A DNA stretch of 64,000 nt from Microtetraspora sp. NBRC 13810 (GCF_030268685.1 NZ_BSRQ01000003.1:98499-162498), one strand, 5' to 3'; positions 8,477 to 17,314 are shown, counted from the stretch's first letter. The notes: a model not told the origin generated them from the sequence alone. Made by a program: numbers and translations.

Positions 8477-9316
8477 TCAACTCGTTTCAGCCGTCGCGGG
8501 CGCGGCCGGCGCCGGGCGGTTCGAAGGGGGTCGGAGGAAGAGGATCAGGGTGGGCACGGCGTAGGCGACCCAGGCGACGGTCTCCAGCACGGTCGGCTGC
8601 GGGGTGATGTTGAACATGCCCGCGATCAGGGCCCCCCACCAGGAGTCGGCGGGCAGGATCGCGCTGATGTCGAACGCCTGGGTGGACAGCCCCGGCAGCA
8701 GGTCGGCCTCCTGGAGGTCGTGCACGCCGTACTTGAAGATGCCCGCGGCGACCAGGATGAGCAGCAGCCCGGTCCAGTGGAAGAACGTCGTGAGGTTGAT
8801 CCGCAGGGCGCTGCGGTACAGCCCCCAGCCGATCACGACGGACGTGAGGAGGCCCAGGCTGATGCCGATGAGCGGGGTGGCGGTGGTGGTGGCGCCCTGG
8901 ACGGAGGCGAAGAACAGCAGCGCGGTCTCCAGGCCCTCCCTGGCCACGGCGAGGAAGGCCATGACCACGACCGCGAACGGGCCGAGCCTGAGAGCGTCGC
9001 CGAGCCTGGCGCGCAGTTCGCCGGACAGCGACCTGGCGGCCCTGCGCATCCAGAAGATCATCGCGGTGACGAAGACGGTGGCCAGCAGCGAGGTGATCGC
9101 GTCGAAGAGCTCCTGCTGCCGGTGGTCGAGGTGGGCCGCGGTGAAGGTGAGCAGCGCGCCGAAGCCGACCGAGAGCGCCACCGCGGCGAGCACGCCGGTC
9201 CACACGAGCGGGAGGCGGTCCCTGCGATCGCCCTTGACCAGGAACGCGACGAGCACGGAGACCACCAGAGTGGCCTCCAGCCCTTCGCGCAGGCCGATGA
9301 GAAAGCTGGCGAACAC
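8477..9316 (-). CDS. efeU: EfeU: FTR1-family iron permease
   Basis: This ~279-residue, seven-helix membrane permease imports iron across the cytoplasmic membrane. The two hallmark REGLE motifs of the oxidase-dependent iron transporter (FTR1) family are present: IGLREGLEATLV at the N-terminus and AREGLETALLFF near residue 125. The open frame allows a GTG at 9322, but the only Shine-Dalgarno (GGAG, 9322-9325) would then touch the start codon. The in-frame GTG at 9316 has the ideal five-base spacing and is annotated here. It is the first gene of efeUOB and directly follows a strong iron box. Confidence 0.93.
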   Translation of the reverse strand: MFASFLIGLREGLEATLVVSVLVAFLVKGDRRDRLPLVWTGVLAAVALSVGFGALLTFTAAHLDHRQQELFDAITSLLATVFVTAMIFWMRRAARSLSGELRARLGDALRLGPFAVVVMAFLAVAREGLETALLFFASVQGATTTATPLIGISLGLLTSVVIGWGLYRSALRINLTTFFHWTGLLLILVAAGIFKYGVHDLQEADLLPGLSTQAFDISAILPADSWWGALIAGMFNITPQPTVLETVAWVAYAVPTLILFLRPPSNRPAPAAPATAETS

Positions 9317-9332
9317 CGTCACTCCATACTCT

Positions 9333-9350
9333 TTGGCAAGGCTTACCTAA
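9333..9350 (-). promoter_or_regulatory. IdeR/DmdR-type iron box upstream of efeUOB
   Basis: Read on the minus strand, the sequence is TTAGGTAAGCCTTGCCAA. The actinobacterial IdeR/DtxR-family box is TTAGGTTAGSCTAACCTAA, and the left half matches almost perfectly. It ends about 10 bases before the efeU ribosome-binding site, a location suited to iron-dependent repression. No IdeR gene is in the window. Confidence 0.8.
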
Positions 9351-9558
9351 TTGGGGCAGGAAGCACCATACTCCTCCGCCTGTCAGATCGACAGCCGGGG
9401 CGGCTTCGTGCGCGCACGCTACGCGAACCCCACCCGTCCGTCCTTTCACCGCACTCATCCGCGCACAACCCCTTCACAGCCGACTGCCGCCGGTTTACGT
9501 TCCGTGGAGCGTTGTATGTCAGTGATCTCCACTCTTCGACTGAGAATGAGGAACCTGC

Positions 9559-11133
9559 ATGCGCACAACCCGGCGCAGGGGTGCCACCCGCGTGCTGACC
9601 GTCGCCGCGGCGCTCGCCCTTCCCCTCACCCTCGCCCCGCCCGCCCAGGCCGATCCGGTCCCGAGCAGGTCAGAGAAAAAGCTGATCGACTCGGTGACGG
9701 CAGTGGGCGCGAAGCGGCATCTGGCCGCCTTCCAGTCCATCGCGAACGCCAACGGCGGCACCCGGGCCTCGGGCACCCCCGGCTATGACGCCTCCCGCGA
9801 CTACGTCGCCGGCAAGCTCCGCAAGGCGGGGTACACGGTCACCGTCCAGCCGTTCGAGTTCCCGTTCTTCGAGGAGCGGGCCACGGCGTCGATGGCGCAG
9901 GTGTCGCCCGAGCCGAAGACGTACGCGCCCACGCCGCCCGACGGTTCGGCGATCGGCGAGTTCGCGACGATGAGCTATTCGGCGGCGGGCGACGTCACCG
10001 CGACCGTGCAGGGCGTGGACCTGACCCTGCCGCCGAGCCCGGCGCCGAGCTCCACCTCGGGCTGTGAGGCGGCCGACTTCGCGGGCTTCACCGCGGGCAA
10101 CATCGCGCTGATCCAGCGCGGCACGTGCGACTTCGTGGTCAAGGCCACGAACGCGGAGGCGGCCGGCGCCTCGGCGGTCATCATCTTCAACGAGGGCCAG
10201 CCGGGCCGTACGGAGACGCTGCTCGGCAACCTGGGCGCGCCGGACGTGGGCATCCCGGTCGTCGGGGTCGGCTTCGCGGTGGGCGAGGAGCTGAACTCCC
10301 CCGCCGGCACCGTGGTACACCTGGTCACCGACACCGTCAGCGAGCTGCGCACCACCTCCAACGTGCTGGCCGAGTCCAGGTGGGGCGACCCGAACAGGAC
10401 GGTCATGCTCGGCTCCCACCTCGACTCCGTGTCGGCCGGGCCGGGGATCAACGACAACGGGTCGGGCAGTTCGGCGATCCTGACCGTGGCCGAGGCGCTG
10501 GGCCGGGTGCCCACCGTCAACAAGCTGCGTTTCGCCTGGTGGGGCGCCGAGGAGCTGGGCCTGCTGGGCGCCGAGCACTACGTGGCCGCCCTGTCGCCCC
10601 AGGAGCTGGCGAAGATCAAGCTGTACCTGAACTTCGACATGGTGGGCTCGCCCAACTACGCCTTCAAGATCTACGACGGTGACGACTCCGACGCGACCGG
10701 CGCCCCCGCCGGCCCGCCCGGATCGGACGAGATCGAGGCGCTGTTCGAGCGCTACTTCGACACCCTCCGCCAGCCGCACAACGGCACCGACTTCGACGGC
10801 CGCTCCGACTACGGCCCGTTCATCGCGGCCGGCGTCCCGGCCGGCGGCCTGTTCACCGGCGCGGAGGGCGTCAAGACGGCCGAGGAGGCCAGGCTGTTCG
10901 GCGGCACCGCGGGGCAGCCGTACGACCCGTGCTACCACCAGGCGTGCGACACGACGGCCAACATCAGCGACAAGGCGCTCGCGGTGAACACCGGCGCGAT
11001 CGCCACCGCCGCCGTGGTCTACGCCTACAGCAGGAACCTGCCGGGACCGGACACCGCCGCCGCGCCCAAGGCGGCGAAGACGGCGAAGGCCGGTGCGGTC
11101 AAGGCCGTCCTGCACGACCGCGCCTCCCGCTAG
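9559..11133 (+). CDS. Secreted M28-family metallopeptidase with PA domain
   Basis: This 524-residue exported zinc aminopeptidase is of the S. griseus/Y-type. A Sec signal (RRRGATRV then a hydrophobic core, cleavage near APPAQA) leads into a protease-associated domain (about residues 130-260, with FAGFTAGNIALIQRGTCDF). The M28 catalytic domain (about 275-500) follows. Zinc-ligand and catalytic motifs are visible: GSHLDSV, NDNGSGSSA, WWGAEELGLLG, NFDMVGSP, and a late HQACDT. The ATG at 9559 is preceded by GAGGAA. The gene stands alone and ends at a strong hairpin. It probably releases N-terminal amino acids from extracellular peptides. Confidence 0.95.
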   Translation: MRTTRRRGATRVLTVAAALALPLTLAPPAQADPVPSRSEKKLIDSVTAVGAKRHLAAFQSIANANGGTRASGTPGYDASRDYVAGKLRKAGYTVTVQPFEFPFFEERATASMAQVSPEPKTYAPTPPDGSAIGEFATMSYSAAGDVTATVQGVDLTLPPSPAPSSTSGCEAADFAGFTAGNIALIQRGTCDFVVKATNAEAAGASAVIIFNEGQPGRTETLLGNLGAPDVGIPVVGVGFAVGEELNSPAGTVVHLVTDTVSELRTTSNVLAESRWGDPNRTVMLGSHLDSVSAGPGINDNGSGSSAILTVAEALGRVPTVNKLRFAWWGAEELGLLGAEHYVAALSPQELAKIKLYLNFDMVGSPNYAFKIYDGDDSDATGAPAGPPGSDEIEALFERYFDTLRQPHNGTDFDGRSDYGPFIAAGVPAGGLFTGAEGVKTAEEARLFGGTAGQPYDPCYHQACDTTANISDKALAVNTGAIATAAVVYAYSRNLPGPDTAAAPKAAKTAKAGAVKAVLHDRASR

Positions 11134-11150
11134 CGGCACCCGCACGAAAG

Positions 11151-11187
11151 GACGCGGCCGTGCGCCCTGAGGGCGCACGGCCGCGTC
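11151..11187. terminator. Strong bidirectional hairpin between convergent genes
   Basis: A perfect 17-bp inverted repeat (left arm begins GACGCGGCCGTG) with a three-base TGA loop lies 18 bases after the M28 peptidase stop and 34 bases past the stop of the convergent His-rich gene. No U-tract follows, as is usual for high-GC terminators. Confidence 0.85.
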
Positions 11188-11220
11188 ATCGGGGTCCCCG
11201 CCGACGACCCCGGGTGCCGG

Positions 11221-11661
11221 TCAGTGACCGTGGCCGTGGTGGTCGTCATGGCCGTGGTCGTGGTCGTGGTCGTGACCGTGGTCGTCGTGCTTGGCCGGGC
11301 GGAAGTCGCGGCGGTCGAAGCCGTGGCGCCGGGCGTAGTCGGAGGACACGACCCGCCACTTGCCTCCACTCCACCGGTAGAAACGGTGCCCGTCGTAGCG
11401 GTAGTGGTTCCCGTGGTCGCTGCTGAACCAGTCGCCGTGCGCGTGCGCCCGGATCCACAGCCGGCGGCCGTCCCAGCGCCGGGTGTCGGTGTTGTGCCAC
11501 GCCGAGTGGCGCACGGTGACGGCGGCGGTGACGGCGGCGGTCCTGGCCGTGGTCTCGCCGGCGGTGGCCGCCGACGCGGCGCCCCCGCTGGTGAAGACGA
11601 TGCCGCCCGCGACGGCGAGCGTGGCGGCGGTGGTGATCACGCGACGTGTGATCTTGCCCAT
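11221..11661 (-). CDS. Secreted protein with His/Asp-rich C-terminal tail
   Basis: This is a 146-residue exported protein of unknown function. It has a signal peptide with a cleavage-type GGAASAATA around residue 33. The central domain is rich in Trp, Arg, His and Tyr (WDGRRLWIRAHAHGDWF, HYRYDGHRFYRW). The last ~22 residues are almost only His, Asp and Gly, ending DDHHGHGH. Such tails bind Ni, Zn, Co or Cu. The ATG at 11661 has AAGGAGG nine bases upstream. It converges on the M28 peptidase and has its own promoter region. It may be an extracytoplasmic metal buffer; no family is claimed. Confidence 0.8.
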   Translation of the reverse strand: MGKITRRVITTAATLAVAGGIVFTSGGAASAATAGETTARTAAVTAAVTVRHSAWHNTDTRRWDGRRLWIRAHAHGDWFSSDHGNHYRYDGHRFYRWSGGKWRVVSSDYARRHGFDRRDFRPAKHDDHGHDHDHDHGHDDHHGHGH

Positions 11662-11982
11662 TTTCCAGTGCCTCCTTGGTACGCACGCCCGTTGCCGTGA
11701 CTTCGGACGACGAGCGTGCAGCGTGTTACGTGGGGATTAACGAGGCACTTGTCGCACTTACTCCCAATCATCCCATGATGTGACAATCCCCACGCATGTC
11801 CGAAATATTGAACTTTCATCCTGCTTGTCTCGTTCTACCTCATCCGATGGCGGCGTGGGCGGGGGAGGTCACCGGCCTGCCGGCGAGCGGCGTACCTTCA
11901 AGTTTCCCGCCGTGACCGTGGGAGGCTTCTCCGCGGAACCCCCCGCCCGCACTGGGCCTTTGTACGGGTAACCTTCAAATCG
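11662..11982. other. 321-base divergent intergenic region
   Basis: This gap separates the His-rich secreted protein from the double-MerR gene and should hold both promoters. ACCTTCAA occurs twice as a direct repeat (11894-11901 and 11971-11978). TAACCT at 11969-11974 is suitably placed as a -10 element for a leaderless transcript beginning at the ATG at 11983. No gene is seen. Confidence 0.5.
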
Positions 11983-12729
11983 ATGGACGAGAAGGGTGGT
12001 GCGGGGGCGGGACTCCGTCCCGTCGATCTGGCGCGGCTGGCGGGCATCTCCACCCAGCAGGTCCGCAACTACGCCGACGCCGGCATCCTGCCTCCGGCCC
12101 CGCGGACCGCGGCCGGTTACCGCAGGTTCGGCGCGGAGCACCGGCGGGCGCTGCTCACCTTCCGGGCGCTCGGCCGGGGGTACGGGTGGGAGACCGCGCG
12201 GGCGATCATGCGGGCGGTGCACGCCGGCGACCTGCCCGCGGCGCTCGCCCACCTGGACGCCGCGCACGCCGACCTGCACGGGCAGCGACTCTCCCTGCGG
12301 GCCGCGGGCGAGGCGCTCGAAGCGATCGCCGGGCAGGAGCCCGAACCTGCCGCGCTCCCCCGGTCGGGCCTGCGCATCGGCGAGGTCGCCGCCCGTCTCG
12401 GCGTGCGCACGTCCGCGCTGCGGGTGTGGGAGGCGGCCGGCCTGCTGACCCCCCGCCGCGACCGGGGCACCGGCTACCGCCGCTTCTCCCCGGCCGACAT
12501 CCGGGACGCCCGCATGATCAACATGCTGCGCCAGGGCCGGCACCCCCTGCCGCAGATCCGGACCATCCTCGACGGGCTGCGCCGCACCGGCAGCACCGAG
12601 GCCCTGCGCGCGGCCGTCGCGCAACGCCGGGCGGGCCTGACCGCGCGGGCCACGGCGATGCTGGCCGCCTCCGCGGACCTGCACCGGTATGTCGCGGGCG
12701 AGGACGCCGGGCACCCGGAGGACTGGTGA
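11983..12729 (+). CDS. TioE-like regulator with two MerR helix-turn-helix domains
   Basis: This 248-residue transcriptional regulator is built from two MerR-type DNA-binding domains in one chain. The first spans about residues 10-80 (LRPVDLARLAGISTQQVRNY, then GYRRFGAEH). The second spans about 130-200 (LRIGEVAARLGVRTSALRVWE, then GYRRFSPADI). Ordinary MerR proteins have one such domain plus a dimerisation helix, so this monomer may mimic a dimer, as proposed for the TioE family of actinomycetes. The ATG at 11983 has no Shine-Dalgarno; a TAACCT -10-like element eight bases upstream suggests a leaderless mRNA. The following secreted hydrolase is a possible target. Confidence 0.88.
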   Translation: MDEKGGAGAGLRPVDLARLAGISTQQVRNYADAGILPPAPRTAAGYRRFGAEHRRALLTFRALGRGYGWETARAIMRAVHAGDLPAALAHLDAAHADLHGQRLSLRAAGEALEAIAGQEPEPAALPRSGLRIGEVAARLGVRTSALRVWEAAGLLTPRRDRGTGYRRFSPADIRDARMINMLRQGRHPLPQIRTILDGLRRTGSTEALRAAVAQRRAGLTARATAMLAASADLHRYVAGEDAGHPEDW

Positions 12730-12813
12730 TTACACCGATGCGGCACGGCTCGCCGCCGTAGATCATCCCTGGTGTGGCCGGCCCGTCCGGCCGCCGAAAG
12801 GAGAACTGACGGC

Positions 12814-14205
12814 ATGGTCTCGCTGGTGAAAGCGTCCCGGGTCGTGGTGGCGGGCGTGGTGGCCGCCGGGCTCGCGGCCGGACCGGCTCACGCCGGAGCC
12901 CGGGAAGCACCCCGATCGGCTCCCGCCCCCGTCCCCGTCCCGGCCGTCGAAGGGCCGGTGCCCGGCGCCCTCCCCGGCGACCCGGCCGCGCCGGACGTGC
13001 GGGACACCTACCCGTGGCTGTCCACCGACGTGAACCTCGCCGCCCGCGGTTACGTGGAGCAGGAGTTCCACCTGTCCGGCGCGGCGGACGCCTACAGCAC
13101 GACCGGCGAGCTGCTCGAAGCCGACGTGCCCTACCGCACCCGGATCATCGTGCGCCGCCCGGCCCAGCAGGCGAGGTTCAACGGCACCGTGCTCGCCGAG
13201 TGGCAGAACGTGACCGCCGGGTACGACCTGGACGCGCTGTGGAGCGCCGACCAGATCACCCGGGCCGGCTACGCCTGGGTCGGCGTCTCGGCGCAACGGG
13301 TCGGGGTGAACCAGCTCCGCCAGTGGAGCCCGGCCCGCTACGGCGGCCTGGACGTCACCGGCGGCGGCCGGTTCGCCGCCGACGAGCTGTCCTACGACAT
13401 CTTCGCCCAGGCGGCCAGGGCCGTCAGGGCCAGGGGCGGCACGGCCCCGCTCGGCCGGCTGCGCCCGGACACGGTGCTCGCCGTCGGCGCCTCCCAGTCC
13501 GCGAGCCGGATGACCGTCTACTACGACGCCGTGCTGCCGAAGACGGAGAGCGTCTTCGACGGCTTCGCCAACATCATCGGGTCCGCGCCCACCCGGGTCG
13601 GCCCGGAGCCGGTCTTCCAGGTGCTGTCGGAGACCGACGTGCGCTCCCCGGTACGGCCGGCCGACACCGACCGGTTCCGCCGCTGGGAGGTGGCGGGCTC
13701 GGCCCACTCCGGCTGGAACGGCCAGCAGTACCGGCGTCCGCTCCTCGCCCGCGACCTCGGCAGCGCGCCCGTCTACGACTGCGACCGGCCGCCGTTCAGC
13801 CACGTGCCGCTGCACCACGTGATCGCCGCCGCCTACGACCACCTGACCCGCTGGGTCGAACGCGGGATCGCGCCGCCGTCCGCGCCGCCGCTGGAGTTCG
13901 ACGCCGACGGCTCCAAGGCCCGCGACGAGCTGGGACTCGCCCGGGGCGGCATCCGGCTGTCCCAGGTCGAGGCGCCGACCGCGCTCAACGACGGCGACAA
14001 CTCCGGCGAGTCGTTCTGCCGGCTCTTCGGCACGCACGTGCCGTTCGACCAGGCCAAGCTGAGGGGCCTCTACCGGAACCGGGGCCGGTACCTCGCCGGC
14101 GTCGCGCTGGCCGACGCGGACGCCCTGCGGAAGGGCTACCTGCTGCCCGCGGACGCGGCGCAGAACCTCAAGGACGCCGCCGAGGTCGACTTCGGCCGCC
14201 GCTGA
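12814..14205 (+). CDS. Secreted alpha/beta hydrolase domain protein (Abhydrolase_10-like)
   Basis: This 463-residue exported protein has an N-terminal signal (VVVAGVVAAGLAAGPAHAGA) and a Pro-rich linker. Its body resembles the alpha/beta-hydrolase-domain family found in actinomycetes and proteobacteria. The nucleophile elbow is visible as VGASQSASRM near residue 230. A conserved WEVAGSAHSGW segment near 290 may carry the catalytic histidine. It is probably an esterase or lipase-like enzyme of unknown substrate. The ATG at 12814 follows GAAAGGAG at optimal spacing. It lies 84 bases behind the double-MerR gene and ends at a hairpin shared with a convergent acetyltransferase. Confidence 0.83.
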   Translation: MVSLVKASRVVVAGVVAAGLAAGPAHAGAREAPRSAPAPVPVPAVEGPVPGALPGDPAAPDVRDTYPWLSTDVNLAARGYVEQEFHLSGAADAYSTTGELLEADVPYRTRIIVRRPAQQARFNGTVLAEWQNVTAGYDLDALWSADQITRAGYAWVGVSAQRVGVNQLRQWSPARYGGLDVTGGGRFAADELSYDIFAQAARAVRARGGTAPLGRLRPDTVLAVGASQSASRMTVYYDAVLPKTESVFDGFANIIGSAPTRVGPEPVFQVLSETDVRSPVRPADTDRFRRWEVAGSAHSGWNGQQYRRPLLARDLGSAPVYDCDRPPFSHVPLHHVIAAAYDHLTRWVERGIAPPSAPPLEFDADGSKARDELGLARGGIRLSQVEAPTALNDGDNSGESFCRLFGTHVPFDQAKLRGLYRNRGRYLAGVALADADALRKGYLLPADAAQNLKDAAEVDFGRR

Positions 14206-14213
14206 GCCGCGCC

Positions 14214-14249
14214 GGTGAGGGGGTACGGGCCCGCCCGCGCCCCCTCACC
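14214..14249. terminator. Hairpin between convergent genes
   Basis: GGTGAGGGGG and CCCCCTCACC form a perfect 10-bp stem around a 16-base GC-rich loop. It lies between the stop codons of the hydrolase and the convergent acetyltransferase, so it can serve both transcripts. Confidence 0.65.
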
Positions 14250-14255
14250 CCGCGG

Positions 14256-14801
14256 CTACGGCAGGACCAGGCTCTTGTGGTAGATCCGGTAGTCGCAGGG
14301 CGTCGCCAGCAGCGGGTTCAACTGGGGGAAGTCCTCCTCGAAGGCCCCGACACGGACCTGCCGGTACCCCATCCGCTCATACCAGGCGGCCAGGAACTCC
14401 TTCGACGGGTGGGACCACTCCCTGGGGACCAGCAGTTCCAGTTGCATGACGGCGAGCCCGTCCTGCCGGCAGCTCCGCTCCGCGTACCGGACGAGTTCGC
14501 GGCCGACACCCGTGCCGCGATGGGCGGGGTCGGCGGCGAGCATCCCGAACTCGCCGGTCACCTCGTCGAGCCGCTGGACCCGGACGCTGCCGGCGAGCCG
14601 CCCGCCGAGCCTGGCCACGACGATCTCCCCGGCCAGTGTCAGGGCGGCGAGCTCGGCCTTCGTCGTCCGTTCGGCACCGTCCCGCCACAGCCCCTTCTCC
14701 GACTCGGCGTAGACCTGGTTGACCAGCCGGGTGATGTCCGCCATGACCCCGTCGTCGGAGCTCGCCGCAGCGGGCAGCGGGCGGATCTCGATGGAACTCA
14801 C
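14256..14801 (-). CDS. GNAT family N-acetyltransferase
   Basis: This 181-residue cytoplasmic acyltransferase has a single GNAT fold. The acetyl-CoA pyrophosphate-binding motif A is clear in ADPAHRGTGVGRELVRYAE near residue 95. It is preceded by the beta-strand GEFGMLA, and a late WYERMGYRQV segment is typical of the family. The GTG start at 14801 has GAGGGA at suitable spacing. The substrate cannot be predicted; relatives acetylate small amines, antibiotics or protein N-termini. It is a single-gene unit, 91 bases from the transporter upstream on the same strand. Confidence 0.9.
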   Translation of the reverse strand: MSSIEIRPLPAAASSDDGVMADITRLVNQVYAESEKGLWRDGAERTTKAELAALTLAGEIVVARLGGRLAGSVRVQRLDEVTGEFGMLAADPAHRGTGVGRELVRYAERSCRQDGLAVMQLELLVPREWSHPSKEFLAAWYERMGYRQVRVGAFEEDFPQLNPLLATPCDYRIYHKSLVLP

Positions 14802-14892
14802 GCTCTATCCCTCATGTCAGGTAATGTCCGGCAATTGTCCATCCTGACGGAGATCGTCCAGGGGGCGGAATCCGTCGCCGTCATGACGCGCC

Positions 14893-16194
14893 TCAGCGCA
14901 GCGGCTCGTCCCTGGTCTCCGGCAGCGCGAAGACGTAGACCAGGGTCGAGATCAGCGCCAGCGCGGACATGTACCAGGGGAACAGGCCCGAGTTGCCGGC
15001 TTCCTTCAGGGCCGTGCCGATCAGCGGGGCGGTGCCGCCGAAGACGGCCACGGTCAGCGAGTACGGGAATCCGGCGCCGGCCGCGCGCACCCGGGTGGGG
15101 AACAGCTCGGAGTTGACCGCGGCCGAGATCGAGGTGAAGCAGGCCAGGAACACCATGCCGACGCACTGGACGATCAGCAGGCTGACGAAGGAGTCGGTCA
15201 GGGTGCCGAGCAGCGGCACGGGCAGCAGCGTGAACGCCAGCCCGAAGACGATCAGCATCGGCCTGCGGCCGACCCGGTCGGAGAGCATGCCGAGCAGCGG
15301 CTGCAACACCATGAAGAACAGCAGCGAGATGGTGCCCACGGTGAGCGAGTCGCCCGCGTCGAAGCCGACGTTCTGCTGCGCGTAGGTGGGCAGGAACGTC
15401 GTCCACGTGTAGTAGGCCACGGTGCCCGCGACCGTGATGCCGACGATCAGGGCGGCCTGCCGGGGGAAGCGGACCAGGAACTCGAACATCTTCGGCTTCT
15501 CGGCCCTGCCCTGCTGGATCTCCTCGGCCAGCGTGGTGGTCTCGTCGGCGCCCCGGCGGATCCACAGGCCCACCAGGCTGAGCACCGCGCCGACCGCGAA
15601 CGGCACCCGCCAGCCCCAGGAGTTCATGTCCGGCTCGGACAGCGTCGAGGCGAGCAGGGCGGCCAGGCCGGAGGCGATGAGCTGGCCGATCGTGGTGCTG
15701 ACGTACTGGAAGCTGGAGAACAGGCCGCGCCGGCCGGGCGGCGCCGACTCCACCAGGAAGGTGGTCGCCGCGGCGAACTCGCCGCCCACCGACAACCCCT
15801 GGATGAGCCTGGCCAGGGTCAGGATGATCGGCGCGAGCACGCCGGCCGCCGCGTACGTGGGGGTGACCGCGAGCAGCAGCGAACCCGCGCCCATCAGGAC
15901 GATGGTGAACGTCATCGCCGCCTTGCGGCCGAACCGGTCCGCGAACGCGCCGACCACCAGGCCGCCGAGCGGGCGCATGAAGAAGCCCACCGCGAAGACC
16001 GCGAACGCGCTCAGCACCGGGACCAGCGGGTTGTCGTTCGCCGGGAAGATCTGCTCGGAGAAGTACACCGCCAGGAACGAGTAGGCGTACCAGTCGAACC
16101 ATTCGACGACGTTGCCGATGCTCGCCGCCGTGAGCTGGCGGACCCTGCTCCTGGGGACGCCGATCGGGGACTGGCCAAGGGAGGGGGTTGCCAC
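14893..16194 (-). CDS. MFS transporter, metabolite:H+ symporter (MHS) family
   Basis: This 433-residue, 12-helix secondary transporter is of the KgtP/ProP/ShiA type. Family marks include the N-terminal VVEWFDWYAYSFLAVYFS, the helix 2-3 loop GAFADRFGRKAAM and the RLIQGLSVGGEFAAATTFLVE block. The second-half MFS loop appears as LSDRVGRRPML. It should import an organic acid, osmolyte or amino acid together with protons. The GTG start at 16194 has AAGGAG six bases upstream. It is divergent from a tandem Lrp-type regulator with 109 bases between, so the regulator may control uptake of its own effector. Confidence 0.93.
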   Translation of the reverse strand: MATPSLGQSPIGVPRSRVRQLTAASIGNVVEWFDWYAYSFLAVYFSEQIFPANDNPLVPVLSAFAVFAVGFFMRPLGGLVVGAFADRFGRKAAMTFTIVLMGAGSLLLAVTPTYAAAGVLAPIILTLARLIQGLSVGGEFAAATTFLVESAPPGRRGLFSSFQYVSTTIGQLIASGLAALLASTLSEPDMNSWGWRVPFAVGAVLSLVGLWIRRGADETTTLAEEIQQGRAEKPKMFEFLVRFPRQAALIVGITVAGTVAYYTWTTFLPTYAQQNVGFDAGDSLTVGTISLLFFMVLQPLLGMLSDRVGRRPMLIVFGLAFTLLPVPLLGTLTDSFVSLLIVQCVGMVFLACFTSISAAVNSELFPTRVRAAGAGFPYSLTVAVFGGTAPLIGTALKEAGNSGLFPWYMSALALISTLVYVFALPETRDEPLR

Positions 16195-16303
16195 GAGGGC
16201 TCCTTTGCTTCAGTCACGGAGATGGCTTACTGTGCATCGGGACGACCGAAACAGTCAATTATCTTCCGACATATTTACAATTCCGACACGAAGACGGCCC
16301 ATC

Positions 16304-17314
16304 GTGGATGTTCTCGACCGGCGTCTCGTCGCCGCCCTTCAGGTCAACCCGCGCGCCTCGTGGGGCGAGATCGGCCGTGCCGTGGGGGAGCACGAGCGGA
16401 CCGTCGCCAGGCGGCTGCAACGGCTGCTCGCCGACGGCGCGGTGCGGGTGACCGCGATCTACGACGACCTGCGCTCGGGCACCGGCAGGCCCGCCCACCT
16501 GCACGTCCAGGTACGGCCCGGCCTGGTGGAGGAGGTCGCGCGGGCGCTCGCCGACCGCCCGGACACCCGCTCCGTCTACGCGATCACCGGGGCGGCCGAC
16601 ATCAGCTGCGAGCTCATCGCCCCGGCCCGGCAGGCGATGCACGACATCCTCGCCGCGCAGATCACCACGATCGACGGGGTCCTGCAAACCCGGACGCAGG
16701 TGGTGCTGCACACCTTCCGCACGGTGGCCGAGTGGCACGCGCCGTACCTGACCGACGCCGAGGTGGCCGAGCTGCTCCCGCCGCCGCCCCTGGAGCCGCT
16801 GCATCCGGAGCCGCTGCCTCCGGAGCCGCTGCCCGACCGGGACGGCCTGGCCGCCGGGGAGCGCGAGGTCGCCGAGCTCCTGGTCGCGGACGGCCGGATC
16901 GGCTTCACCGCGATCGCCGAACGCCTGGACATCTCGGTGCCCACCGCCCGCCGCCGGGTCGCCTCGCTGTTCGAGCGCCGGCTGTTACGGCCGCGCGCCG
17001 AGATCGAGCCCGCCCTGCTCGGCCTGGAGGTGGAGGCCCAGCTCTGGCTGTCGGTCCATCCGCGCGGGCTCGACCGGGCCGGCGAGACGCTCGCCGCCCA
17101 CCCCGGAGTCCGCTACTGCGCGGCCACCTCCGGCTCGCACACCATGATCGTGCAGGTTGCCACGGCGCACGAGGCCGACCTCTACCGCTTCCTGACCGGC
17201 GTCGTCGGAACGCTCCGCGACGTCAACGACGTCAACATCACCCTCATGACGCACGCCTACAAGCGCGGCCACCTGCGCAAGTCGGGCCTGCTCACCCTGG
17301 GGCGCCCGGCCTGA
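16304..17314 (+). CDS. Lrp/AsnC regulator with duplicated HTH and ligand-binding modules
   Basis: This ~336-residue protein is about twice the length of a classical Lrp (150-165). The first HTH (about residues 3-45, VLDRRLVAALQVNPRASWGE) and ligand domain (55-145) are followed by a second set. The second HTH (about 185-230) contains IGFTAIAERLDISVPTARRR, and the second ligand domain runs from about 235 to 325. The two sets are joined by an acidic Pro-rich linker with repeated PEPLP. The GTG at 16304 is chosen because it starts exactly at the conserved DVLDRRL; no clear Shine-Dalgarno is present, and starts further upstream are possible. It is divergent from the MHS transporter, its probable target. 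Confidence 0.85.
   Translation: MDVLDRRLVAALQVNPRASWGEIGRAVGEHERTVARRLQRLLADGAVRVTAIYDDLRSGTGRPAHLHVQVRPGLVEEVARALADRPDTRSVYAITGAADISCELIAPARQAMHDILAAQITTIDGVLQTRTQVVLHTFRTVAEWHAPYLTDAEVAELLPPPPLEPLHPEPLPPEPLPDRDGLAAGEREVAELLVADGRIGFTAIAERLDISVPTARRRVASLFERRLLRPRAEIEPALLGLEVEAQLWLSVHPRGLDRAGETLAAHPGVRYCAATSGSHTMIVQVATAHEADLYRFLTGVVGTLRDVNDVNITLMTHAYKRGHLRKSGLLTLGRPA

Noticed and set aside
9351..9788. Plus-strand frame starting between efeU and the M28 gene
   Set aside because: Overlaps the signal-peptide coding start of the M28 peptidase in another frame; the peptide lacks a domain.
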